This document shows, one piece after another, positions 21,361-33,252 of a stretch of DNA of 64,000 nucleotides (positions are counted from its first letter, which is position 1; each line of letters begins with the position of its first letter). Made by a program: the position numbers and the translations under genes. The notes beneath the pieces are model-generated. The model worked only from the letters and a program-made list of their open reading frames with translations. It did not search any database and was not told the DNA's origin. Location: NCBI GenBank assembly GCA_011800155.1, contig CM022369.1, positions 1,178,001 to 1,242,000 on the forward strand, given 5' to 3'. The stretch comes from Flammulina velutipes. Its lineage: Eukaryota > Basidiomycota > Agaricomycetes > Agaricales > Physalacriaceae.

Positions 21361-22192
21361 GGTATGGGACGCGATGCTGCATAGAGGGTGTTATAGCAAT
21401 GACTCAACAGCGGTTTGAATACGTACTCACCTTAGATGCGAATGTGGCTGGGAGGTTGCTCGTAAATGTCGTTCTTGTATGCACTGGTCGTGAGGGCGGA
21501 ATGGATAGCGAGTATTCAGGGTGGGGAGGTATGCGGAACGACGGGGCGGAAATTTTCAAGGTGGTGGCATGAGGGTAACGTCGGACCACGGCTGTCAAGC
21601 TGAGAAAAACGCGGTCGTGTCTTGACACGAGAATTACCTTTTTGGGACTCCAACATACTTTCTCGGAAGCAGTTGCCAAAACGTGGTGGTCTACTTTTGC
21701 CGACAGTTGCCACATCGACGTCCATGTACCCTACAACCAGGAAATGAATTCCCCTTATCTGACACTGCGCCATGTTGAAGCAGCTCATGTCTTGCTCATG
21801 CACTGCTCGTTGAGTAAACGGGAATGAATTGTATTATCAACGGTGTGGAGGATTCCCGAATACACGTTTAGATGAAAGCTTGCACTCTTCCCCGTAATTC
21901 AATACGGCGCCACAAATCGCTGTGCAGCTGGACGCCAACCCCGCCCAGTGGCGTTCGTCATGAAAGCCAAAATGGCTTCTTTTTCTCCGCATCACCTCGC
22001 CCCTGGGCACGCCTCGCGCGTAGCGGTATTCCGTACTTGCAATGTGGCGGCAGGGCTCAGCGGGGACCTTCGCCTGTGTGCAGCCAACAGCACCCTTTCG
22101 GCTTCTAGACGAAAGTCAGTATGTACTCGACCCCCGCAATATCGTGTAGAACTAACCGAGGCTGGGCACTGGGCACTGGGCAGAAGCTTCAT
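21361..22192. other. Intergenic, no gene seen
   Basis: About 830 bp between two minus-strand genes. No domain-bearing frame, tRNA or repeat was recognised. A plus-strand open frame at 21948-22466 runs antisense into CFD1 and is treated as a shadow. Confidence 0.4.
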
Positions 22193-23112
22193 TCATATAT
22201 GCTGCAATATCGCCTCCGCCATGCCTTGGAATATTTTAGAAGACGGCGTCGCTTTGTATTGCTCCAGCAGCTTGAAAGAAGGTGTGGCGTCCGAAGCGGA
22301 GACAGGTTGCAACTTCTCTTCTGGTTCACTGGCGTCAAGCAATGAGACGAGTTCTGTGTCGATGGGTAGGCTTCCCAGGAAGCGAAGGCTCTCTCGGTTG
22401 GCCATAGACTCTCCACCTCCGGTCGAGAAGACGTTACTAATTTCTCCGCAGCATGGACACACATAACCACTCATGTTTTCGATGATGCCCAGTACAGGAA
22501 GGTTGACTGCCTTGGTGAACGAGAGGCATTTCATGACATCCATAAGCGCTACGGCCTGCGGGGTGGTGACAATGACCGAGGAGAGCCGAGCGTGTACCGG
22601 CGCCATGTGTTCAAGCAGAGACAGATGCTCATCGGAGGTTCCTGCTCGTTCTTCAGTCTCTAGATGTAAAACAAGGGTACGAGTTGCGTACCTGGAGGTG
22701 TATCGATGACAAGATAGTCCAGCTCGCCCCATCTTACGTCGCTGAGAAACTGTCTGATCATGCCATTCTTCTTCGGGCCTCTCCAGACAACTGAGTCGCC
22801 TTTATTCTTGAGAAGGAAGCCAACGCTCATGCACGCAAGTCGGGCTTCGCTACCGTCCGCATACACGGGTACCCAGCCATCTGTACTCTGATGCACGCCA
22901 TGATTATCCATGCCCAGCATCCGTGGAATCGAAGGTCCGGTGAGATCCACATCAAGAATTCCGACTCTGGCAGTTGGAGAACTGGCGTAAAGGCTGAGAG
23001 CAAGCTGAGTTGTTACGGAGGATTTGCCAACTCCGCCCTTCCCAGAGAGAACGATGATGATGTGTTTCACAGACTGCAGGCGTTTGAAGACTGGGGTCTC
23101 TTCTGCGGCCAT
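22193..23112 (-). CDS. CFD1: CFD1 (NUBP2) cytosolic Fe-S cluster scaffold ATPase
   Basis: P-loop NTPase of the cytosolic iron-sulfur assembly (CIA) machinery; it forms a scaffold with NBP35. The N-terminus is short and lacks the four-Cys extension of NBP35/NUBP1, which points to CFD1/NUBP2. Seen: Walker A deviant motif [19 protein letters not shown], Switch I/Mrp-type [43 protein letters not shown] (across one intron near 22644-22693), [12 protein letters not shown], and the cluster-binding CPCC of GYVCPCCGE. About 290 residues, as expected. Strong call. Confidence 0.9.
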
Positions 23113-23261
23113 GACTTTGACGTTGGCCTTAAACGAGAAGATGGAGGTTTGAAAGACGGGGCCAAAAAGTACATCGCTGACTCAGGACAAAACTAAGGCG
23201 TGACAAATGTCACAAAACTGTAACTTCACGGATGTGGCGCAGCTATAGATACAAAGACAAA

Positions 23262-24453
23262 CTACCACCCATTGCTCTTCCTTACCTCGTGCTCAGACTC
23301 TGGGGAACGTTTGTAATACCATATAGGTTCAGTGGACGAGCATGATGACTTTGTAGTCGAGTCAACCGTCTTATATGTCCCAAATTGTTCCTACAGAATT
23401 AATTAGTCCAACAGGAATAGTGATGGAAGATAAGGCACTTACCGTTCCGTAGACGTGGCTGAAGTACCATACTTCCGTTAGTACAGTGGCATTCCTGCAT
23501 CCCAGAAACGGTATACCCCCAGTCTGTCCGGAGAGTGCAGTTTGAATCTGGTTCAACGAATATGACGTCGTGTTTGACGGAACGATCCCAACTCTAAATG
23601 GTTCTCAGCTTCTTCAAATTTAAAGACATCAGAAGAGAGGCATACGAAGCTAGCATCTTGTACGTGGGATATTGAACGAATGCCCTGATTGTGGCGTCAA
23701 AATAGTCAACAACCTCGGCATGCTCAGTATAGTTAGAATAGCAGTCCAAGTCGAAGGTCGAGGTACACGTCGCGTGTTTCGAGAACTGGGGAAAGCTATG
23801 AGTATGTGGCAGACAAGTTGAAGAGGACAGCAAACCTCATGAGCCCATAGATCCTTGTTCGGCGCATTTTGGTTGATCCAATACGTATTCACTGATCAAG
23901 GATATCAGTAGCTACACATACACTTCTACAGTGCTATACTTACTAAATTCCAATTGATCGTCCCTTCCGAACTTTTTGACGAACGTGTCGACACTTGGTC
24001 CAGTATATTTTGGCACCTTCGTTCCATCAAGCAGAGTGGCTGGAGATGGATCGGGATCGTATTGACGGGCTATATCACAGTATTGCTCATATGACCTTCA
24101 ATCAATCCTTGTTAATTTTTTGGCCTTTAAAGAGGAAGTCAAACTACATACCCATCACAGTTATCCGGCCAGAGACCATGGATCGTCCAACTTTCGGAAG
24201 GAAGTTTTTGGCCTTTCTTCTCGAGGCCGGTGTACGTGCTCCAGAATTGTGTTTGCAAGACAAGACCTCCGGGAGTAGGCGAACAACATGTATTTTCGAT
24301 GACGGTTGTATTCTCGCAGGAGAATGTAGGGCTTTGAGACGTGCATGCGAGCAGGTTGGGGATCGTACTAGGGAGAGTACGTAGGGGCCTGAGCTCGGGA
24401 ATGCCTGAGACCAAGGAAGCCAACAGAAGGGAGGAGGTAATTTGAATGAACAT
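23262..24453 (-). CDS. Secreted ribonuclease T2
   Basis: Extracellular or vacuolar RNase of the T2 (RNase Rh) family that cleaves RNA through a 2',3'-cyclic phosphate. A signal peptide (MFIQITSSLLLASLVSG) is followed by the Cys-rich N-terminus with CCSPTPGGLVLQTQFW. Active-site segment CAS1 is ESWTIHGLWPDNCDG; CAS2, HEFSKHATC, is completed across an intron (NKDLWAHE | FSKHATCTS). Later exons read YFDATIRAF, GIPFLGCRN and EVWYFSHVYGT. At least five introns. TATAAG lies about 55-60 bp before the ATG. The two catalytic His motifs are intact. Confidence 0.88.
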
Positions 24454-26719
24454 CTTTAGGCAAGTGAGGGCGGCTCAGAGATGGGGCATCAGTAGCTTCG
24501 CGCTCCCGCTACTTATAGCCGCGCTGGAATTGAATTCAGCTTCGTCCATACGTACGAACGTGCTTATCGCAAGTAAGACCACGAGGTACAGTGGGATGCC
24601 ATCGACAGCTGAACCATGCGAAATTGCCGTCCTATGATAAACGTGATACGAGGGGTGGGCCTCCACTTGCAAGAGTACACTGTACATAGGTAGTCCTGTC
24701 GAAATTCTTTCAAGTATTCGACGTAACATTGAATAACCATGTAGCAAACGAGTGAGTTTAGCGAATGGAATCAAGGCAGGAGGGAGAGTCTTGTGCTAGA
24801 GTTTTGAGGATATGTAGATAGTCGAAGTAAGCTTGAAGACCACTTGCAGGCCAGTAATTGTTGTGAAAGACGAGGGCTTTTCGTGATAAATTCCTGTGGC
24901 CTAACGTTCGGTCTGGGGATGTCAAATTGATGTATTGGGTATGTCCAAAGGTTGATGAACAGCAGGATTGTACAATGTGTTGACCGTTCGAGATGGTGGC
25001 TGTCGCACGAGTTGGTCGGGGATTGAGGTGAAGGAGAGAGCGGATTTGCGAATATTGAGTAGGAGGCGCCACTGAAGCTGTATGGCTTGGACTTGGGAAC
25101 AAGGGAGGTAAGACGGCGAAGGTTCTCGTTGTGTGGGCGTTGGGTAACGAGGAAGGGCGAGGCGGGATCTAGGTGAGCGTAGAGGAAGAAACATAAGTGT
25201 AATTTATCTGACCGTTCAAAAAATCCCCCGTCCAAGTGTAGAGATGGTCAGGACATTGCGAATGCCTTGTCAGGGGTCTTGGGACGATTGAAGGATTTGT
25301 CAAATAGCACTGGTGTATTTTGTTTCTCGGTCGATGGAATATTCAAGTCAATGGAGGCTGCGAGACGTCAAGGCCATGGTGAGTGAGAAGAGGGGCGAAT
25401 ATCTCAACAAATTTGCGACCAAAGTGGAAATTATGCCACGGGAACGGAGGCAAATTGGACAATCGGAAACGGAAGGCGCCGACTCCTGACCTCCAACCAC
25501 CACCATAACCTTTATCGCTCGCACCAGGCGCTGTGCTTGTCATGCACAGACACAAGGAGACAATTGAAGGGCATGACGGGGCACCGACGTTCTCTCTAAA
25601 ATAACATCAGCCTCGTTGCGACCAATCGGCGTCACAAACCCTCATAAAATAATCGAGCCAAGTCCAGTGACAAGCCTTAGTCTTTCTTGGTCTCGAGGTC
25701 ACCTCGGTCGCATATAGAACCTTCCAGCTCTTGCTAGCTCTTTGTGTGGCGCATGATAATGCTGGACGTTCCCAAGCCAAGGTGCGTGGGGACAAGATTT
25801 GACACCCTGAAAAAAGCACTTACATCTGAAGCAGCCGAAATTTAGCATGAATATTGACATAGAGCCCCAGAAGAGTGCAACCAAAGTGCCGTCGAAGAGA
25901 ACTGTGGCGCGACCGGTTGTATCAACCCCCAGATTCATTCTTACCTTGGAACCGGAACGTCTTGCGTTGGATTTTTGCACACTTTTGATGTTGAAGATTG
26001 ATGTCTTCCACCAGTGGGTCATTTGAGTGGTAGCTGTTGAGCCTTCGAGAAGCGCTTGTATCTTGAGCATTGGGTCTCTTGGCTCTTGATTGTGGTGGTG
26101 GCTTGAGGGGTAATGCGGCATGGAAAATACAAGCAGCTAGTCAATTCACTGAATTGTCGCGGTCATGGTGTGAAGGTGAGTCCCGACTCACGACGCGGAG
26201 CAATCTGACTCAACGTTACAGTCACGTCACGTGCTCGCAAAGCGGTCTACGGGAAATGAAGGTCAGAAACTAGAGGTAATTCAAGGTGATAAAACGCATC
26301 TTTTGGAGCGCGCATCGATACGAAGAACATACGCGTCGCCTGTCTTGCCGATACCATCCACTGGTCTCTATCCTCGGACATTGACAAGCACTGGTGTCCA
26401 CCAGATTTCGCAGTTCTCCGCATCTAACACGCCATCCCCTCAACCTACTGGCTTCCGAATAATCGATGAGACGCCTCTGCATATCATTTGGAGAAGCCCG
26501 TTCACTTACGAAAACGATGGAACGAAGATAACCGCTTACAGCTTATTTGTCGCAGTCCGAGTGAATGTAAGACGACAAAACGGTCATCGGCATCAAATAC
26601 TGGGCCCAAACTTCCTCTTTGGCTCGTCAGGAGGCTTCAGTTCGCTTCGATTTTAGTTGAACAGGCTTCAACACAATGCACCCCCAATTTTGTGACCCGC
26701 TTGCTAGTACCTTTATAAA
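24454..26719. other. Gene-poor interval, no supported gene
   Basis: About 2.27 kb. Several open frames of 100-155 codons exist on both strands (for example minus 24771-25235 and 25699-26121, plus 26231-26656), but none shows a domain, a conserved intron pattern or a credible translation start context. The plus frame ends near a GTAAGA donor-like site at 26569 and might be an exon of an unknown gene. No inverted or direct repeat that would mark a transposon was found by eye. Confidence 0.35.
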
Positions 26720-27346
26720 ATGCAGGGTACTGCTTATCTGACGACCAGCGCTTCTCCTTCGTTTTCCATGTCTACTTCCGGCAACCAACACATTCTTCCG
26801 GACAGCCCAGACGTCCCAACCAATTATCGACTTCTCAACGTTCGACAGAGGCGTACTCACAGGCGTACATACCTCTTGAACGCATCAGAACCATACGCCG
26901 CCCATTACGCCGCCTTCAGAAGCGGAATGCCACCGGTAATTGTCAAAACATGGTCATGTTGGAAAGCAGCTCACGCATCTACTTGTTAGCCTGGTGCGCC
27001 TATCGAAGAACATGTTATTGTCGACACAACGTTCCACTATCGCATCACCGTCGTCCGTTACGTCTTTTTCGTCGTTTTCCAATCACTCATGATGTCCAGC
27101 CATTCCCCACGAGAGAAGAAATAGCTCTTGACCTGGCTCTTTATAACTGGGGCCCTCAACCTGGCAACACCACACCACCCCCTCTGAGGCCTGTCAGGCG
27201 GTTGGAAACACTTGTCATTGTGCGTCTTTTCGTTCATGTTTGTACTTGGGCATCGCTAAAATTTCTCACAGGACTTGGCCGTCCATATTCAACAGCACAT
27301 TCACATAAACCATCGAGACGCCAACACAAACTCCAGCAGCACTTGA
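26720..27346 (+). CDS. Small conserved protein, paralogue of the gene at 35.9 kb
   Basis: Four-exon gene with phase-0 introns. Exon 1 begins at ATG 26720 and ends EPYAAHYAAFRSGMPP; exon 2 reads PGAPIEEHVIVDTTFHYRI; exon 3 starts PFPTREEIALDLALYNW and ends VRRLETLVI; exon 4 starts DLAVHIQQHIHI and stops at 27346. About 165 residues. The second intron has an unusual GTCTTT donor. Exon boundaries and the pattern (P-x-P ... LxLAL ... RRLxxLVI | [D/E]LA[V/I]) match the gene at 35870-36455. I do not recognise the family and see no catalytic motif. Confidence 0.5.
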
Positions 27347-27583
27347 ATCATTTATTCCCCTTCAGTCCTCTCCTTCTCAGTTTGTACATAAACTCTATAG
27401 CTTTCGTAGCATTCAGTGTCGGAAATTATTTTGGGAAATATATTGGTCAATTACTACAACTTATACAAGAGACACGAGGAAGATAGAGAAATGGCATAGG
27501 GTTTACGTTAGAAGTCCGTGGAGTGCATAAGTTGAGAATGAAAGGCATAAGAAGAGAAGAGAGCATAGTCATAATTGGTATCT

Positions 27584-28801
27584 TCAACGTTTCACGCCAA
27601 AATTGAGCTGGGTCGGTGCGTGTCTGAGTGCCATGTTCCTCGGGTAGTTGATAGGAAAAGGTTGAACCTGGGGTGTTGTCACATCGATGATTGGAATCCT
27701 CTGAGCTTGGCCAGGGGACTGCGTGGCCGTATATGGGCTTCCATCCTGCGATAGCACAAAGAGCTGATTGGAAACCTGGGCTTCGGAGGCGGTTGGACCA
27801 GTTGTTGCTGCAGACGAGGCATTCTGCACGCTCATGTGGGTGAAAGAGTTCGCCTGGGGGATCTGGGGGAGCTGATAGCTGCGAGCCGTGTGGTAGCTTG
27901 AGCTGGAAGCGGACTCGGAAGCGGACTCGTCGTCCTGCTCTTGAATAGCACCCAAGTTCATCGCACCAGTGAAACGAGACGGTCCTGCAATAGGGCTCGA
28001 AGGCGTACGTGGAACACGGCGAGTGGGACGGGAAGGCGCCTGAGGAGTTTGGAAGCGAGCACTCCTGTTCTGCGGGGTGTGGGGAGGGGAGTAATCCGAG
28101 CCAGAATCCGTGAAGTAGTCGTCGTCGGTATCCATCTCACAGCCTGCTTCTTCATCGCCCTCGTACTCTTCCGTATCAGAACCAACGCGTCGTGCTCGAC
28201 GTTCTCTACCCCGGACGGACCTCCCATTCATGTGCAACCATTCGTCTCGGCGGTCACGAACGATATTGGCACGGCGAGCCTTCGCGTTCAAAAACTTGGT
28301 GTCTTTGGCCTTTTTCCTCTTCTCGGAGCGACCCTTGCCTTTCCCTTTCAACGTCTTCTTGGTAGGAGGGTCTTGTTGCGAAGCGTCTGAGTTGTCATGT
28401 TCCAGTGCAGGCGGTGTCTGGATAGGTAACCTGCCATTCGTCAGACGGGGTGCGACCGCGAGCAACTGAGAAGCAGTTTGACTGATGCTTTGAGAGAGCA
28501 TACGATCGACGCTTTGGACCTGTCGAAGGGTGTACTGGCGGTTGTGTACTCCGGGATAATCTGGCATACGGAAGATAGGCAGCTCTCTGGGACGCGTCTG
28601 TGTGAGGGATGGTTGGGATGGGGTCGCAACGTGGACAGGTACACGAGGGCGTGCTTGAGGAGAAGGAGGTGCGGGCGAAGGAGACGCTGAGGTTTCCGTC
28701 GGCGCGATAGATGGCTCGCGGGATGGAACTCGTCCGCGAGCCCTCGTCATCATCGGATGAATCCCTTTCGGCTTCGTCGACTTGCTAGGTGTCTTGGGCA
28801 T
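27584..28801 (-). CDS. Hypothetical disordered Ser/Pro/Arg-rich protein
   Basis: Single-exon frame of 405 codons from ATG 28801. The N-terminus is basic (MPKTPSKSTKPKGIH). A Lys-rich block KKTLKGKGKGRSEKRKKAKD and an Arg-rich RSVRGRERRARRVG segment (possible nuclear localization signals) are followed by an acidic patch, then Ser/Pro/Gln-rich sequence to the end. TATATAG about 57 bp upstream of the start could be a TATA box. No domain recognised; a nuclear or nucleic-acid-associated role is only suggested by composition. Confidence 0.5.
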   Translation of the reverse strand: MPKTPSKSTKPKGIHPMMTRARGRVPSREPSIAPTETSASPSPAPPSPQARPRVPVHVATPSQPSLTQTRPRELPIFRMPDYPGVHNRQYTLRQVQSVDRMLSQSISQTASQLLAVAPRLTNGRLPIQTPPALEHDNSDASQQDPPTKKTLKGKGKGRSEKRKKAKDTKFLNAKARRANIVRDRRDEWLHMNGRSVRGRERRARRVGSDTEEYEGDEEAGCEMDTDDDYFTDSGSDYSPPHTPQNRSARFQTPQAPSRPTRRVPRTPSSPIAGPSRFTGAMNLGAIQEQDDESASESASSSSYHTARSYQLPQIPQANSFTHMSVQNASSAATTGPTASEAQVSNQLFVLSQDGSPYTATQSPGQAQRIPIIDVTTPQVQPFPINYPRNMALRHAPTQLNFGVKR

Positions 28802-29371
28802 GATGGAGATGATGGAGGGTACAGGACTTGTTGGATGTAAAGCCCCATTGAAGACGGCCTATATAGTCAAAAAACAGGCTTTGACCATGCCCTTTGTACG
28901 CCCTTTGTTGGCCAACGGAAACACCTTTGACTGGATCGGTCCAAGCACGATTAGATAACAAAGACCGTCGTCAAAGAAGAGGGTATCCTGAAGGAAATAT
29001 CGTGTAGAGATCAAGCCAGTTCTACGAAACACGTGCTCGTATTAGAGACCAGCATTAAGAATGTTGAAATCAGAGAAGAAACAACGCAAAGTAACTGAGA
29101 CCACAGAAGCAAGGGGTTATTCTCCAACACGTTCAGTGGTCATGCACACGGTCAAAGGAGTGGTCAAAACAGGGTCAAAGACTCAGAGCAACATTTTGTT
29201 GAGCATTGATCGGCAGGGTCCTAGTCCTACATTACGATCGAGTGCATTATTGAAGTCAGATTGAGGTTCGCATTGCGGTATGTAGTGTAGTACGTGTACA
29301 AACAAAGTCACAGCAGAATAGAGCACATCATCATAGCAAGTTATCGATAGCACAGAGTCAGAGAGGAGCAA
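28802..29371. other. Intergenic, no gene seen
   Basis: About 570 bp holding the promoter of the disordered protein (TATATAG near 28860) and the region downstream of DMC1. No further gene was recognised. Confidence 0.4.
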
Positions 29372-31361
29372 TTAGACATCAGCCCAGCCGCCTTCATCGA
29401 GCTTGTAGGATGCTTCGCTTTCAGGACGATCTGGACTATCCACGAGTTTTGCTACACGTTCTTCAGCACGACCTAAAGAGACATAGGTCAAAGATAGAAC
29501 GCATCTCCAGATACCAATTCACCTTTACGAAGGAACATTCTCGTGGCAGAAGCATGAGAGAGAATATGTCCACCGATAGGTTTTAGAGCACCACCAGCGA
29601 CAAAGGTCATCGTAGCACCAGGATCAGCTGAAATTGACGTCAATAATGAGCCGCAAACGAGTAGCTTCACAGACATTGGACTTGGTTGGTCAAGAGGATC
29701 GCGATCTACTTGAGTCAGTTGGCAGAAGTGGATATAGAAGATGTGAATCGAACGTTATATTCTTCCGAAAGCTTGGTCAGTCTAGAGAGCATCTACGTTT
29801 CGGCCCATTAGTAGCTTCCCAGATAGAAACTTCCGTTACTTTACAGACCTGGGCGAGCTGGGAATAATTAAGAAATGACTGGAAATCATCTGTAAGAAGT
29901 AGTACCTTTTGTTGACGTTCACTCAACTCTCCTCGCCCGCTGAAGTCTACGCGAAACAAAGCCATAATGCTGTCGACAATCTTGAACGGTGTTGAGTAGA
30001 GAGTTTTGCGAGCACGGGCTGCACAAAGGAGACCATACCAGTAATCTAAAATCCTTGTCTTCGGCGAATCGAAGAGAGCACTCGTTAATTAGCTCCATCT
30101 AGGTAAGGAGTGAGGCTGCGTCGTTTTCAGCGTACTCGCGACATACCTGATGTTCACTGTTGAAGGCGCGCGCTAGCCACGAATTTCAGACGTCGCGTAA
30201 CAAAATGCGTAGAACCCAACCATAAAGAATGTTCTCGAGAGCCATGTTCCCGTCAACACCGAAGCGCTCTGCAATGGATCTAATACGATCTGGCCGAAAG
30301 GTTCCTTCATTATCAGGTTGCGTCAATGAGGAAGGTAGCATCCTAGTTGAAGAGATGAGACCTTCGGTGTCGATATATGCAACCTACAAGAAGTAAGTGT
30401 TGGTAAGAGGGTCAAAGATTTCTTGGAGTCTGGTGAGAATTTCGAACCTTCCCAGAAGCGCCGCCTAGCTCCGCAGGCAATTGGGTGACGACGCTCATAG
30501 TATGAGCTAATTGAGTTTTGCCAGTCCGATATTCACCATACACTAGAAAGGAAAGGAATCAGGAATGCAGCAACACGGGGGAAAGAAAACTAAACCTTCA
30601 GAAACTGATTGCGACATGAGACCGCCTACAAAGATGTCAAAGATGGAGATAGAACAATACTATACGCCACGCACCGCCCAAGATAGCATCAACAGCTTTG
30701 CTCCCGGTGCTGAGCATCAAGACGCGTTTTCTCTTGTCTTGAACCTCTATGCCAGTAGCGAAGGACGACCCCTTGGCTCTATGTCAGTGAAAAATCTTGA
30801 GCGGCGCGGTGTGAAAGTACGAGAATTTTGTGTGCTGCTTCCTACAGCGGAGGCGATTAGACGACAAGAAAGACAATGAAACCTAGGAAGAAGAACCTTG
30901 ATTTTCTCAACTTTCGCCTCCGACATTCCCTTTCGGCGGAAAGGCATCAAAGGACGCATATACGAGACGCGTTCAATACTACACACCTTGATCTTCAGAA
31001 GTTGTCGCCTTGTGGTCATATTAACGCCAGAAACAGTGTTGATCGAGGCTCCCTGAGCGAAGAATATAAGCGGACGTGAGTGGGAGAGACTGTATTCTCT
31101 AGCGACCTTGAGCTTCAGGATGTCCTGGACGTTTATGCCCTATACCAAAGTCATCAAATGGCGAAGGACAGGAATGATTTGGTGGCGTACATGCTGCTGG
31201 AGCTCGTCGACGCTATCGAAGAATACACCAGGCTGCGGATGATCAGAAAGTGCATATATGAAGCGGAATTGACTGACCTCTTCCTCGTCTCCGGCAGGAC
31301 TGCCAGCCCTTGAGCCATCTGGAGATGCTTGAGTCAACGATGGAGCACGACGTGGAGGCAT
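29372..31361 (-). CDS. DMC1: DMC1 meiotic recombinase (RecA/RAD51 family)
   Basis: Meiosis-specific strand-exchange ATPase. Many small exons join in frame: N-terminus [18 protein letters not shown], then [32 protein letters not shown], the Walker A segment [26 protein letters not shown] joined to [15 protein letters not shown], Walker [22 protein letters not shown], then [42 protein letters not shown] and [18 protein letters not shown] up to the TAA at 29372-29374. The DPGATMTF loop and [10 protein letters not shown] distinguish DMC1 from RAD51. About 340 residues expected, ten or more introns. A 57-nt intron between DTEG and TFRP is a multiple of three without stops. Confidence 0.87.
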
Positions 31362-31414
31362 TGAAAAGAGGCGAGGTAAGATGGTAGTAAAAGGAAAGAA
31401 CCAGCGCGTCGTAA

Positions 31415-32736
31415 TCAACGCGTCCACAGAGATTGGCTTTGTTGTGCAGCAGCCTTGTGGCGCAGATCTTCCCAGAACGGGACATTAATATCCTAAAATG
31501 TCTAGATTATCCACATAAGATAAATGCTCGAATGCGGCGTACAGTAACAGGCAGCACCAGTCAATAAATATCAAGCTCTGGGTATACGTACTTCTTTGGC
31601 GGTATCGAGGACAGATCGCGCCTCAACAGTGTTGAGATTCAGACTCGTCACCACTATGTTGGATATCAGGGCGACGAACAAAGCGCTAGTGGAAAGGGCT
31701 TACGGTACGTGCAGAGCAGAGTCCACGCTAATGACTGCTCGGGATCGTAAATCAAGACCACACCGCCGGCGCGAACCGCCTTGTGGATAAAGGATGCGCC
31801 CTCCATAAAGGACTTTAACGCTAGCTCGACATGTTGAAAGGCAATGGTCGGAGGGCAATAGAGCTTGTCACTGCCAAGCACATGGGTTACATGGATCTGT
31901 TGTAGTAGATTCTCCGTATCCTTGAGATCAGGAAATGGCCTAGCAATTAGTTAGTGTCTGATGAATTGATAACTGGAACCCCAACATACTCCCGCATGTA
32001 TATCTTTCCAGCAAATGCGATGAGAGTTTCTCGACCGAGGAGGGAGGATATCGAGAACGGTCGTCTATGATGCGATCCTTTGGGGTTTTGGCTGATAGTA
32101 GAGTACGCTTTGTTGGATAGGGAAGAGTCGTAGGAGCATTCATAAATGTCTAGCTGCTTCAAAAATGTGGGATTTGGTTGTACGTTTGGTCGCGCTGTAG
32201 GTGAAGATTCAGTGCTAGCGTAGCGAATAGAACAAATTTCTGACCTTTGCGCACAAAACTGATTGCGCCACTGGCGGTGAGCCCTCTCTTTCGTATGACT
32301 AAAGATCGATCGTGAGCAACACACAAAGAAACATAGCCCGATGTCATACGATACGCAGCCACCACTGTTGGACTACGGGATAAGCCATTCGCACAGTGTA
32401 TCAAGACCTTCCCTTGGCTCTCCAAGACGTCCTCCACAAACTCGTACGCGGCGGCGAAATGCACCAGGAGATCACCCTCACTGTTGTCGTCCACTGATAT
32501 GATAAGATGATGTGATGCCGGCAGTCCAGTATCTAACCGGGTCAGATTCGGACACAAGGTGAGGACGTGAGTTATGCCATGTTCGAGTCGTATCGCTTTG
32601 GATTTGGCGTCAACGAGGCTATGAAAGAGTTCTACCGTCATACACGTGGAATTTCGACATGAAAGGCTTACTTTCCAAGGTAGAGACTTGGGATGAGTTC
32701 GTTCATATTCACGTTGAGTAAGGAGCCAGGCATCAT
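31415..32736 (-). CDS. Tandem dual-specificity phosphatase, second domain degenerate
   Basis: Starts MMPGSLLNVNMNELIPSLYLGK at 32736; at least six exons. Domain 1 is a DSP fold: GITHVLTLCPN, general-acid loop SVDDNSEGDLL and the active-site loop VLIHCANGLSRSPTVVAAY (HCxxGxSRS intact), then RGLTASGAISFVRK. Domain 2, in the exons at about 31930-31600, repeats the pattern (IHVTHVLGSDKLYCP, EGASFIHKAVRAGG), but its active-site loop reads VLIYDPEQSLAWTLLCTYL, so the catalytic Cys and the Arg are gone. The last exon ends FWEDLRHKAAAQQ and stops at 31415-31417, only about 50 bp before the DMC1 start on the same strand. Substrate unknown; the second domain may be a regulatory pseudophosphatase. Confidence 0.7.
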
Positions 32737-33252
32737 GAAAAAATTGGGCGCACGACGGTGACGGGGAGAGGAAAGATGAAATTGTTGGAATCTTTTATTG
32801 CTGTCGCGATGGTGCTTTGTACAGCCACCAATGGTCGCAACCGGCAGAAAGCGAGCGAGAACGATGGGCACAGTCTGAGCGCAGCCAGAAACTCTCCGGG
32901 ACAGTGCATGAACGACTCGAGGGTAAATTTCCGGATCAAGTGATTACTTCGTTTAAAGAATCTAACATTTCTACATGCAAAGAGCAATGATGGACTGCGC
33001 ACGAGATTTTCTCAGAATCGGTATTGTTCGATTAGCATACAGCGAAATCGACCGTTTTAGACCAGCAAGGGATTTCGATTGTGGCGTGTGGCGTGCTATT
33101 GAGCTTGATTCGATCACTTGCTATATTGGGATCGTTGTCGGAGCCTGCAAAAGGTTTTTGTAAGCCGTCGATCGAGAGCCAGCTACAGCTTTTTAAACCG
33201 TTACCACCACTGTCCATCGCTATTCTTGACAAACTATTCCACTCGCCTCACG
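32737..33252. other. Intergenic, overlapping double TGTGGCGT site
   Basis: About 515 bp between divergent genes. It contains two overlapping TGTGGCGT motifs (33080-33094) about 160 bp before the next start codon. No gene seen. Confidence 0.4.

Noticed and set aside
21948..22466. 172-codon plus-strand frame
   Set aside because: Half of it is antisense to CFD1 exon 2, the rest has no domain.
24771..25235. 154-codon minus-strand frame as a gene
   Set aside because: No family, no supporting splice pattern, and overlapping frames of similar length on the same strand; left as intergenic.
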